From Pseudomonadota bacterium (GTDB lineage Bacteria; Pseudomonadota; Gammaproteobacteria; Burkholderiales; Burkholderiaceae_F), in assembly GCA_021825945.1 (NCBI GenBank), contig JAKAFN010000001.1, forward strand, positions 62,001-126,000: a stretch of DNA of 64,000 nt, written 5' to 3'. Position numbers and translations under genes: made by a program. Shown here piece by piece: positions 8,825 to 16,761 of this stretch (positions are counted from its first letter, which is position 1; every line of letters starts with the position of its first letter). The notes under the pieces are model-generated. The model made no database searches and was not told where the DNA came from. It was given only the letters and a program-made list of their open reading frames with translations.

Positions 8825-9264
8825 TGACGGCGTCGACGGCATCGCCTGCATCCGGCTCCGTGACATCGCGTGGCCGCATCGAACTCGGCCACGCGCCGAT
8901 GGATGCGATCCACCGCGAGTTCTACGATTGTATGGATGCGTTGCGCGGGCCGCGCGATCGCGCGGAGTCTCTGCTCGTGCTGCACGAACATCTGCTGCGA
9001 CATTTCGCGCAGGAAGAGCATTGGATGCGCGAGACGGCCTTCCCGGCTTGTGCTTGCCATGCCCGGGAGCACGAGATGGCCCTCGATGTGGTGGCGGAGG
9101 TGCGTCGGCGGCACGATGCCGGCGATACGGAGATCGTCGATCGTCTGGCGGAGGAATTGCCGCAGTGGTTCGCGGTGCATGCGTCGGCGATGGATGCGGC
9201 CTTGGCGGAGTACCTGCGCACGGGAGCTATGGGTCCGGCCGCGCATGCCGAGCTCGCGACATGA
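8824..9264 (+). CDS. Hemerythrin-domain protein (bacteriohemerythrin-like)
   Basis: 146 residues, a four-helix hemerythrin fold binding two non-haem irons. All seven expected ligands can be placed: His30, His60 and Glu64 (HFAQEE), His79 and His83 (CHAREHE), His119 and Asp124 (HASAMD). Such proteins bind O2 or NO and act in oxygen delivery, sensing or iron handling. It has no signal peptide or fused domain, so it is a soluble single-domain form. It overlaps the UspA gene by one base and is surely co-translated with it, hinting at a role under changing oxygen or stress. Confidence 0.88.
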   Translation: MTASTASPASGSVTSRGRIELGHAPMDAIHREFYDCMDALRGPRDRAESLLVLHEHLLRHFAQEEHWMRETAFPACACHAREHEMALDVVAEVRRRHDAGDTEIVDRLAEELPQWFAVHASAMDAALAEYLRTGAMGPAAHAELAT

Positions 9265-9325
9265 GCTGTGGCATGGCGCCGCACCCTCGCAATGAGACGG
9301 CCTTGCCGCATCAAACCAAATCGCT

Positions 9326-9501
9326 CGCGCTGCGTCGCCCAACAGCGGTTCGATCGTTGCCGTTTGATGTGGAATCGTTCGGGAGATCGACCCTCTCATC
9401 GACAGGCGAACTCGTCGTGACGATCATCGCCGTTTCATGCTAGATCGCCCGCGTTGCGGCGATCAGCCATTTCCGCGCTGCGCCGCCCAACAGCGGTTCG
9501 A
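9326..9501. repeat. 28-bp direct repeat, one copy intergenic and one in the aminopeptidase P gene
   Basis: Two 28-base copies, 9326-9353 and 9474-9501, differ at one base (T or C at 9335/9483). Both contain CGCCCAACAGCGGTTCGA. The second encodes EPLLGGAAR near the C-terminus of the aminopeptidase; the first lies in the intergenic space after the hemerythrin gene. Flanking bases are not alike, so only this short piece is duplicated. The rest of 9265-9439 shows no gene. Confidence 0.8.
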
Positions 9502-11269
9502 GGCGCCGGCGCACGGTGGCGTGGTAGGCGTCGAGCCACGCGATCTCGTCGGCCCGCAGCAGGTTGCGGTCGATGCAGCGCCGGTCGATGGGGCAGAGGG
9601 TCAGCGTCTCGAATTGCAGGAATTCGCCGAATGCGCCGCCTTCGCGCTGCGGTGCGGGGACCGTCGCCAGCAGGTTTTCGATCCGCACCCCCCATTTTCC
9701 GGGCCGGTAGACCGCCGGTTCGTTGGAGGTGATCATCCCGATCTCCATCGCCGTGTGTGGCTCGGGCGGCGCGCTCGGGGAGATCGATTGCGGCCCCTCG
9801 TGCACGTTGAGGAAGTAGCCCACGCCGTGACCGGTACCATGGCCATAGTCCAGGCCATGCGCCCATAGCGGCGCGCGCGCCAGACTGTCGAGCAGCGGGG
9901 CGCGATGGCCCTGCGGGAAGCGCGCGGTCGAGAGTTGGATCATCCCCTTGAGTACGAGCGTGAAATCGCGGCGCTGTTCCGGCGTCGGCCGGCCGATGGC
10001 AATGACCCGGGTGATGTCGGTCGTTCCTCCTTCGTACTGTCCGCCGGAATCGATGAGCAGCAAGCCTTCGCCGCATACGGTGCCGTCGCAGATCACGGCA
10101 TGCGCCTGTGCCGTCGCCCGATAGTGGGGCGAGGCCCCGTTGGCATTGAATCCGGCGATGGTCTCGAAGCTGAGTGATACGAAGCCGGGCCGGCGCGCGC
10201 GTTGCGCCGAAAGCCGTTCATCGATCGTGCATTCCGTGATGCGCTCGCGGCGCATGATGGCACCATCCAGCCAGGCGAAGAATTCACAGAGTGCGGCGCC
10301 GTCCTGCTCCATCGCGGCGCGCACGTGCCACAACTCTTCCCTCGACTTTCGCGACTTGATCAGCACCGATGGGTTGATCTGCTCGATGGTGCGCGCACCT
10401 TGCGGGAGCGCGCGTGCCATCGCCGCCGTCACCCGGCGGGGATCGAGGAGCACCGATTCGCCGGGGCCGACGGCGGCGAGCGCCGATCGGGCCCGGTCGT
10501 ATTCGGCAAGTTCGACGCCGTCGGCGCGCAGCCGCTGTTCCAAGGCGGCATCGATCTTGCCGGGAGCGACGAACAGGGTTGCTCCGTTGCGTTCGATGAG
10601 CGCGTGGGCGAGAAACACCGGGTTGAACGGAATGTCGGACCCGCGGAGGTTGAACAGCCAGGCGATGTCGTCGAGACTGGAGATCCAGTGGCGGTCCGCA
10701 CCGCAGGCCTGCATCCGTTCGCGGATCAGCGCGAGCTTGTGCGCGCGGCTGCGCGACTCGAATCGCGCATCGCGCTCGTGCACCCCGTCCGCCGGCAGCG
10801 GCGGCCGGTCGAGCCAGATTTCGTCGATCAGGTCGAGATCGGTGCGCAGGCGCGCCGCACGCCCCTGCAGTGCCGTTTCGATTGCACGGGCGATCGCCAA
10901 GCCGACCGTCATTCCGTCGACCCCTATCGCGCCGCCTTCAGGCACCTGGGCGCACAGCCAATCCGTCAGGGGCGCGCCCGTGCTGCCCGCCGCCTTGACC
11001 GTTTCGATGCCGGTGCCGGCGAGCTGACGTTCGGCGTCGACCCAGTACCGGCTGTCCACCAGCAGCGCGGCACGATCCTCCGTGACCACCAGGGTGCCGG
11101 CTGAGCCGGTGAACCCGCTGAGCCATTGCCGCGTTTGCCAATGCGCAGGCAGGTATTCGGACAGATGCGGGTCGGACGACAGCGCGATCCAAGCCGACAG
11201 GCCATGGGGGCGCAAGCGGGCGCGGAGCGCGTCGATCCGCGCCGGGATGGGGTCTTGGCGTTGCATCAC
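9440..11269 (-). CDS. Aminopeptidase P family protein (M24B Xaa-Pro aminopeptidase, eukaryotic-type length)
   Basis: 609 residues with two creatinase-type N-terminal domains, a pita-bread M24 metallopeptidase domain and a C-terminal extension, like the long XPNPEP1-type enzymes and unlike the 440-residue E. coli PepP. Metal ligands can be placed: the two Asp in LLIDSGGQYEGGTTDITR, the His in GTGHGVGYFLNVHEGP, and the Glu residues in ITSNEPAVY and VRIENLL. It removes an N-terminal residue ahead of proline using two Mn/Zn ions in the cytoplasm. The start is GTG 11269 (GTGA overlap with the glnS stop) or the adjoining ATG 11266. It is co-transcribed downstream of glnS. Its 3' end carries one copy of the 28-base repeat. 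Confidence 0.92.
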   Translation of the reverse strand: MMQRQDPIPARIDALRARLRPHGLSAWIALSSDPHLSEYLPAHWQTRQWLSGFTGSAGTLVVTEDRAALLVDSRYWVDAERQLAGTGIETVKAAGSTGAPLTDWLCAQVPEGGAIGVDGMTVGLAIARAIETALQGRAARLRTDLDLIDEIWLDRPPLPADGVHERDARFESRSRAHKLALIRERMQACGADRHWISSLDDIAWLFNLRGSDIPFNPVFLAHALIERNGATLFVAPGKIDAALEQRLRADGVELAEYDRARSALAAVGPGESVLLDPRRVTAAMARALPQGARTIEQINPSVLIKSRKSREELWHVRAAMEQDGAALCEFFAWLDGAIMRRERITECTIDERLSAQRARRPGFVSLSFETIAGFNANGASPHYRATAQAHAVICDGTVCGEGLLLIDSGGQYEGGTTDITRVIAIGRPTPEQRRDFTLVLKGMIQLSTARFPQGHRAPLLDSLARAPLWAHGLDYGHGTGHGVGYFLNVHEGPQSISPSAPPEPHTAMEIGMITSNEPAVYRPGKWGVRIENLLATVPAPQREGGAFGEFLQFETLTLCPIDRRCIDRNLLRADEIAWLDAYHATVRRRLEPLLGGAARKWLIAATRAI

Positions 11270-13305
11270 CGCGATCTCGAATCCTTCAGGGTGACGATGC
11301 GGTTGAACACCGGGTACTCGCTGCGATGGTCGATGCGATCCGCGACGAAGTAGCCATGGCGCTCGAACTGGAAGCGCTCGTCGGCCGCCGCCGAGGCCAG
11401 CGCGGGCTCGATGTATGCGGAAACGCTACGGCGGCTTTTCGGGTTGATGCGGGTGCGGTAGTCCTCGGGACCGGCATCGGGGTCGTCGCAGGAAAATAAC
11501 CGATCGTAGAGTCGTACTTCCGCCGCCGGGGAATCCCCGGTCGGCAGCCAGTGGATCGCTCCCTTGACCTTGACGGTACCGGCTCCGGGCGTGCCGCTCT
11601 TCGTGTCCGGCAGGACCTCGGCTCGCACGGCGGTGATCCGTCCATCGGCATCCTTGTCGACCCCTGTGCAGCGGATGACGTAGGCATAGCGCAGTCGCAC
11701 CATGCCTCCGGGCGTCAGGCGGAAAAAGTCGGGTGACGCCTGCTCGCGGAAGTCTTCCCGTTCCATCCACAGTTCGCGCCGCAGCGGGATCGTGCGTGTG
11801 CCGAGTTCGGGTCGGTGCGGATGCACGGGCGCCGAGCATTCTTCTCGCGCGGTTTCGGGGAGATTGGTCAGGATCAGTCGCACGGGATCGAGCACCGCCA
11901 TCGCGCGCGGCGCATGGTCCTCGAGGTCGTCGCGCAGCGCTTGCTCGAGCACGGCGTACTCGATCCGGGAGTCCGCCTTGCTCACGCCGATGCGCTCCGC
12001 GAAGATCGCCAGACTGCGCGGCGTGTACCCCCGGCGGCGCAGGCCGACGAGGGTCGGCATGCGCGGATCATCCCAACCGTCGACGAGCTTTTCGTCGACC
12101 AGTTGGATCAACTTGCGCTTGCTCAGCACGACGGAATCGAGGTTGAGTCGGGCGAATTCGGTTTGCCGCGGCAGGCCGAACGGGTCGGGCAGTCGCTCCT
12201 CCAGCGCGTGGGCGAGCAGTGGCGAGAATGCCTCCGGTGCACCGAGCAGCAGGTCGAAAAACGGCTCGACCTCGCGCACGGTCGCGCTGCGATCGTGTTC
12301 CCAGCCCGTGAACAGGGCGCGCATGCGTTCTTCCGCGGCGCTGGCGAAGAGCTTGCCGGCGAAGTTGTGGCAATGGAGCGCGAACTCCCGCGCCGCTTCG
12401 CCGCCTTGTTCGCGAATGCTCCGCACGATGTCCAGGGCGGCGCGCCATTGCGGTCCACGCAGTACCGGTACACAGCGCTCCAGGCACCAGTCATAGAGCG
12501 GGCGATGATCTTCGAACTCGAGCGTGCAGATGCTGTGCGTGATGTTTTCCAGGGCGTCGGACAGGGCGTGCGCGAAGTCGTACATCGGGTAGATGCACCA
12601 ACGGTCTCCGGTCCGGTGATGGTGCGCGAAACGGATGCGATAGAGGGTCGGGTCGCGCAGATTGATGTTGGGCGATGCCATGTCGATGCGCGCCCGCAGC
12701 ACCATCGATCCTTCCGGGTGCGCGCCGGCGCGCATCTCGCGGAACCGTGTCAGGCTCTCCGCTGCCGGCCGGTCGCGATAATGCGAGGCACGCCCCGGTT
12801 CCGTAAGCGTACCGCGCGCCAAGCGCAGCGCCTCGGCACTCGACTCGTCGACGTAGGCGTGGCCGTTTTCGATCAGGAATTCGGCACAGCGGAACAAGGG
12901 CTCGAAGTAGTCCGAGGCGAAATAGCAATTGTCCTCCGTGCCGTCACGCCAGTCGAAGCCGAGCCAGCGCACGCTGTCGGCGATGCTGTCGACGTATTCC
13001 TGCTCTTCCTTCGTCGGGTTGGTGTCATCGAAGCGCATATGGCAGCGCCCGTGAAAGTCCCGCGCCAAGCCGAAGTTGAGGAAAATCGATTTGGCATGGC
13101 CGACGTGCAGGTAGCCGTTCGGTTCCGGCGGGAACCGGGTCCGGATCCGTGCGGCGTCGAGGCCGCCGCGATGCTGGAAGTCGCCGTCGCCGGGGGCGCC
13201 GTTCCACCGTCGACGGGCGAATCGGTTGGCCGCTAGGTCGGCGGCGACGAGGTTGCGCAGGAAGTTCGTGGCAGGGACGGGGGGGGTGCGGTCGTGTTTT
13301 TCCAT
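11266..13305 (-). CDS. glnS: Glutamine--tRNA ligase with a large internal insertion
   Basis: 679 residues from ATG 13305, chosen because a GGAGGA lies seven bases upstream; an earlier ATG at 13344 lacks this. GlnRS charges tRNA-Gln with glutamine in the cytoplasm. Seen: FPPEPNGYLHVGHAKS (HIGH-class, residues 59-74), the acceptor-binding region, LSKRKL (KMSKS-class, about 394-399), WDDPRMPTLVGLRRRGY and the two C-terminal anticodon-binding barrels ending VFNRIVTLKD. It is about 125 residues longer than the E. coli enzyme. Roughly 95 of these (about 281-376, bases 12465-12178) sit between LYDWCLERCVPV and PRQTEFARLNL, where the E. coli protein has no spacer. A shorter addition lies near residues 31-52. 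Catalytic motifs are intact, so the enzyme should be active. Confidence 0.95.
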   Translation of the reverse strand: MEKHDRTPPVPATNFLRNLVAADLAANRFARRRWNGAPGDGDFQHRGGLDAARIRTRFPPEPNGYLHVGHAKSIFLNFGLARDFHGRCHMRFDDTNPTKEEQEYVDSIADSVRWLGFDWRDGTEDNCYFASDYFEPLFRCAEFLIENGHAYVDESSAEALRLARGTLTEPGRASHYRDRPAAESLTRFREMRAGAHPEGSMVLRARIDMASPNINLRDPTLYRIRFAHHHRTGDRWCIYPMYDFAHALSDALENITHSICTLEFEDHRPLYDWCLERCVPVLRGPQWRAALDIVRSIREQGGEAAREFALHCHNFAGKLFASAAEERMRALFTGWEHDRSATVREVEPFFDLLLGAPEAFSPLLAHALEERLPDPFGLPRQTEFARLNLDSVVLSKRKLIQLVDEKLVDGWDDPRMPTLVGLRRRGYTPRSLAIFAERIGVSKADSRIEYAVLEQALRDDLEDHAPRAMAVLDPVRLILTNLPETAREECSAPVHPHRPELGTRTIPLRRELWMEREDFREQASPDFFRLTPGGMVRLRYAYVIRCTGVDKDADGRITAVRAEVLPDTKSGTPGAGTVKVKGAIHWLPTGDSPAAEVRLYDRLFSCDDPDAGPEDYRTRINPKSRRSVSAYIEPALASAAADERFQFERHGYFVADRIDHRSEYPVFNRIVTLKDSRSR

Positions 13306-13394
13306 TTCGGATCCTCCGGCATCGCGTGGCGGTTGCGGCGCCATGCGCTGTCATCCGTCGTTGATCCCACGCATCTTACTTCGCGCGCCGGCTC

Positions 13395-13422
13395 TTGACG
13401 GGGCGGTTGGTGTGCGATTACT
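13395..13422 (+). promoter_or_regulatory. Possible sigma-70 promoter for the glycerophosphodiesterase gene
   Basis: TTGACG at 13395-13400 is followed after 16 bases by ATTACT at 13417-13422, about 60 bases ahead of the gene's ATG. The -35 matches well, the -10 moderately. It lies in the divergent space between glnS and this gene. Confidence 0.35.
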
Positions 13423-13482
13423 CTGGAACTGATCGGACAGAGGTTCTGCCGGCGAATGCCTTGCTGCGGGAGGGTATCCGAA

Positions 13483-14352
13483 ATGTGGCCCTATCCCAAT
13501 CGAATCGCGCACCGCGGCGGCGGCGTATTGGCACCGGAGAACACGATTGCGGCCTTGAATGCCGCGCTCGGATACGGGTACCGCGCAGCGGAAGTCGATG
13601 CCGCGCTGTCGCGCGACGAAGTGCCGGTGCTGCTCCACGACGCGTCTCTCGAACGGACGACGGACGGCAACGGCTGCGTATGCGATTACAGCGTCGACGA
13701 ATTGACCTGGTTCGATGCGGGCGAGCGATTTGCGCCCGAGTTCCTGGGCGAGCCGATCCCCACGCTGGAGCAAGCGCTGAGGGCCTGTGCGCGTTGGGGG
13801 ATCTGGCTCAATGTCGAGATCAAGCCCGTCCCGGGATTCGAAAAGCAGACCGGAACGGCCGTCGCCCGTACGGTTGCCCGGTTTTGCGCGAAGAATGACA
13901 TCGCCGGCGATCGTATGCCGCTGCTGTCGTCGTTTTCGGTCGTCGCGCTGGAGGCGGCCCGACGGGCGGCCCCGCATCTGCCGCGCGGATATCTGGTCTC
14001 CCGCGTCGGGCCGAAATGGCGTCGAACGCTGGAACATTGCGGCTGCGCGAGTTTGCATTGCGAGTACCACGCGCTGGACGAGGCCACCGCGCATGCCGTG
14101 AAGGACGCCGGCTTCGGGCTGCTTTGCTACACGGTCGACGACCCGGTACGGGTGCGAACGCTCGAGTCCTGGGGGGTCGACGCGGTGGTCGTGGACCGCA
14201 TCGACCTCGTCTCCCCCGAGGGGGAGACGCACGGGGATGCTACCGTCCGGGAGACTCTAGTCAGTGCGCCTCTTTCGTCACGCTCGACCCCAGAACCGCC
14301 CGCAAACGATCGGAATCGAGAATCCGCAGGTGTTTCTGTTCCACCTCGATGA
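13483..14352 (+). CDS. Glycerophosphodiester phosphodiesterase (UgpQ-like)
   Basis: 289 residues from ATG 13483 (MWPYPNRIAHRGGG), preceded by a GGGAGGG eight bases upstream. The GDPD catalytic signature is complete: AHRGGGVLAPENT, EVDAALSRDEVPVLLHD and LNVEIKP, a TIM-barrel metal site with general acid/base His residues. The enzyme cleaves glycerophosphodiesters such as glycerophosphocholine to glycerol-3-phosphate and an alcohol. No signal peptide is seen, so it is cytoplasmic. The C-terminal 30 residues are low in similarity to the family and overlap the 3' end of fnr on the opposite strand by 92 bases, which is unusual and may reflect loss of an earlier stop. Confidence 0.93.
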   Translation: MWPYPNRIAHRGGGVLAPENTIAALNAALGYGYRAAEVDAALSRDEVPVLLHDASLERTTDGNGCVCDYSVDELTWFDAGERFAPEFLGEPIPTLEQALRACARWGIWLNVEIKPVPGFEKQTGTAVARTVARFCAKNDIAGDRMPLLSSFSVVALEAARRAAPHLPRGYLVSRVGPKWRRTLEHCGCASLHCEYHALDEATAHAVKDAGFGLLCYTVDDPVRVRTLESWGVDAVVVDRIDLVSPEGETHGDATVRETLVSAPLSSRSTPEPPANDRNRESAGVSVPPR

Positions 14353-15013
14353 GCCCTTCTTGGGCGAAGTGGGAAAGTGCCCGGCTGACGGTCTCGAGTT
14401 TCAAACCGAGGAAACTACCGATTTCCGCCCGCGTCATGCGCAGGACGAACTCCGTGCGGGAATAACCGCGGGCTTCGAATCGCTGCGATAGATTGAGCAG
14501 GAATGCCGCCAGCCGCTCTTCCGCCCGCATGCTGCCGAGCAGCAGCATGACGCCGTGCTCGCGCACGATCTCGCGGCTCATCACCTTGCGCAGATTGTTC
14601 TGCAGCGAAGGCACCGCAGCTGCGATTTCTTCGAGCCGTTCGTACGGGAGGACGCAGACTTCCGTGTCCTCGAGCGCAACGGTGTCACAGGTATGGGCCT
14701 CGGCGGAGATCCCGTCGAGCCCGACCACTTCGCCCGCCATGTGGAACCCGGTCACCTGTTCGTGGCCGTCGGGTGACATGAGCGTGCTTTTGAGAAACCC
14801 CAATCGCACCGCATACAGCGATTCGAACCGATCGCCGGCACGGAAGAGGGGTTCGCCGCGGCGGATCTTGCGGCGCGTGGCGACGATCTGCTCGACCTGC
14901 CCTAGTTCGGTGCCGGAAAGCCCGACGGGAAGACATAGTTCGCGCAGGTTGCAGTTCGAGCATGCGACGCGCAGGCTCGCCAGACAGGTAGATGGAACGG
15001 CCATCTTCTCCAA
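14261..15013 (-). CDS. fnr: FNR-type oxygen-sensing Crp-family regulator
   Basis: 250 residues. Cys18, Cys21 and Cys27 (ACSNCNLRELC) plus Cys109 (HTCDTV) match the four ligands of the oxygen-labile [4Fe-4S] cluster of FNR/ANR. A cyclic-nucleotide-like beta-roll and dimerisation helix follow, then an HTH whose recognition helix LKLETVSRALSHF keeps the E..SR residues that read TTGAT half-sites. Under low oxygen it should dimerise and control respiration and anaerobic haem synthesis genes. It is divergent from hemN, with an FNR box between them, which implies autoregulation. An in-frame ATG three codons later is also possible as start. Confidence 0.94.
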   Translation of the reverse strand: MEKMAVPSTCLASLRVACSNCNLRELCLPVGLSGTELGQVEQIVATRRKIRRGEPLFRAGDRFESLYAVRLGFLKSTLMSPDGHEQVTGFHMAGEVVGLDGISAEAHTCDTVALEDTEVCVLPYERLEEIAAAVPSLQNNLRKVMSREIVREHGVMLLLGSMRAEERLAAFLLNLSQRFEARGYSRTEFVLRMTRAEIGSFLGLKLETVSRALSHFAQEGLIEVEQKHLRILDSDRLRAVLGSSVTKEAH

Positions 15014-15081
15014 TTCCTTGATGGAGGACTTGCATCCCGTGCAATCGCGCCCCCAAGCCTCACATCCTACATTGGGGACGG

Positions 15082-15095
15082 TTGACGGCGATCAA
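15082..15095. promoter_or_regulatory. FNR box between fnr and hemN
   Basis: TTGACGGCGATCAA matches the FNR/ANR consensus TTGAT-N4-ATCAA at nine of ten defined bases. It lies 69 bases upstream of fnr and 56 bases upstream of hemN, in a position to act on either or both. A second short palindrome, CTCGT-N5-ACGAG, lies at 15124-15138 and has no clear role. Confidence 0.7.
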
Positions 15096-15150
15096 ACCAC
15101 ATCGCCGCATGGCTGACATATTACTCGTCCTGAACGAGAACAAATAATCC

Positions 15151-16620
15151 ATGTCATCGACATGGAAAAACGGGAAGCGGAAATTGGATGATCGAGTCGT
15201 GAAGGCGGACACCGGCGTGGCAGGCCGGTCGGGGCGTCCGAGGTCGGTGGATCTCCCGGACCGGGCCACGATAAGCCGTTTCGATCAGCCGGGGCCGCGC
15301 TACACCTCGTACCCCACGGCGGACCGGTTTGTCGAGTCCTTCGATGCGGATACGTACCGGCATTGGCTCGGCGTGCGCACGGCCGGCGCGCAGCGGCCGA
15401 TCTCCGTCTACATCCATATTCCCTTCTGCGACACGGTCTGCTACTACTGCGCCTGCAACAAGATCGCCACCAAGGACCGCGCCAAGGCGGCCGAGTATCT
15501 CCAATTCCTCGAGCGGGAGATCGACCTGGTCGCGTCTGAGATCAAGGGGCGCGCGCGCATCGAGCAGTTGCATCTCGGCGGCGGGACGCCGACCTATCTG
15601 AGCAACGAGCAGCTGGGGCAGGTGCGCGACATGCTGCGCGCCCGCTTCGACCTCGCCGACCGAGGCGAATTCAGCATCGAGATCGATCCGCGCAGTGCGC
15701 CGGGGGACAAGATCCGCACCCTGGCCGGACTCGGATTCAACCGCATGTCGGTCGGGGTCCAGGATTTCGATCCGGTGGTGCAGCAGGCGGTGAACCGGGA
15801 GCAGAGCTTCGAGATCACGAAGGAGAGCGTCGATGCGGCGCGCGCCTCGGGGTTCAAATCGGTCAACCTCGACCTGATCTACGGCCTGCCCCACCAGTCG
15901 AGCGCGCGGTTCTCGAAGACCCTGGACCGGATCCTCGAGGTCGGCCCCGACCGCATCGCGCTTTACCACTACGCGCACCTTCCGACCCGATTCAAGCCGC
16001 AGCGGCGCATCGCGGCCGAGGCCCTGCCGTCGTCGCAGGAAAAGCTCACGATCATGATCGACGCGATCCGCCGGCTTGGCTCGGCCGGATACGAATACAT
16101 CGGCATGGACCATTTCGCGCGCACGGATGACGATCTCGCCCGCGCGCAGCGCCACGGTTGCCTGCACCGCAACTTCCAGGGTTACAGCACCCGCCCCGAT
16201 TGCGACCTGATCGGCTTCGGGGTATCGGCGATCGGCAAGGTGGGCCCGACCTACGTCCAGAACGTCCGGACGCTCGATGAGTATTACGAGTCCCTGCGTG
16301 CGGGGGTGTTGCCGGTCCAGCGCGGGATCCAGCTCGACTCGGACGATCTGGTGCGGCGGGCCGTGATCATGGCGCTGATGTGCCAGTTCGAGGTCTCGAA
16401 GGAGGCGATCGCGGCGGCGCACCTGATCGATTTCAACGAGTATTTCGCCGAGGAATTGCGGGATCTCGCTCCCTATCAGGATGCCGGGCTGGTCGAGAAC
16501 ACGAAGGAATGGGTGAGCGTCACGCCCAAGGGCAAGCTGCTCGTGCGTGCGCTGGCGATGGTGTTCGACAAATATCTTCGCCACGACCAGCGGGCGCGGC
16601 CGTATTCGAAGATCGTGTAG
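15151..16620 (+). CDS. hemN: Oxygen-independent coproporphyrinogen III oxidase (radical SAM)
   Basis: 489 residues. After about 40 N-terminal residues comes GPRYTSYPTADRF, then HIPFCDTVCYYCACNK with the radical-SAM cluster Cys-x3-Cys-x2-Cys and the extra Cys of true HemN, and LHLGGGTPTYLS for SAM binding. It decarboxylates coproporphyrinogen III to protoporphyrinogen IX without oxygen. The length and the additional Cys separate it from HemW-type proteins. The N-terminus is longer than in E. coli HemN and the Shine-Dalgarno at ATG 15151 is weak, so a later GTG cannot be excluded. An FNR box upstream fits induction at low oxygen. Confidence 0.95.
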   Translation: MSSTWKNGKRKLDDRVVKADTGVAGRSGRPRSVDLPDRATISRFDQPGPRYTSYPTADRFVESFDADTYRHWLGVRTAGAQRPISVYIHIPFCDTVCYYCACNKIATKDRAKAAEYLQFLEREIDLVASEIKGRARIEQLHLGGGTPTYLSNEQLGQVRDMLRARFDLADRGEFSIEIDPRSAPGDKIRTLAGLGFNRMSVGVQDFDPVVQQAVNREQSFEITKESVDAARASGFKSVNLDLIYGLPHQSSARFSKTLDRILEVGPDRIALYHYAHLPTRFKPQRRIAAEALPSSQEKLTIMIDAIRRLGSAGYEYIGMDHFARTDDDLARAQRHGCLHRNFQGYSTRPDCDLIGFGVSAIGKVGPTYVQNVRTLDEYYESLRAGVLPVQRGIQLDSDDLVRRAVIMALMCQFEVSKEAIAAAHLIDFNEYFAEELRDLAPYQDAGLVENTKEWVSVTPKGKLLVRALAMVFDKYLRHDQRARPYSKIV

Positions 16621-16761
16621 CACCGTCATCAGGGCGGTGCCGTGGACGGACCGGACATCCGCCCACAGGGCCGGTGCCGAAGCCTTGCATGTTCCCTCCG
16701 GGTCGGCACGTATTCCCGCTATCATCCGCAGCAATTTCCGACCCATCCGGCCGTACCTGCG

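Noticed and set aside
16621..16761. Possible tRNA, T-box or leader ahead of alaS
   Set aside because: No cloverleaf, no T-box motif and only a five-base hairpin could be found; T-boxes are also not expected in this group.
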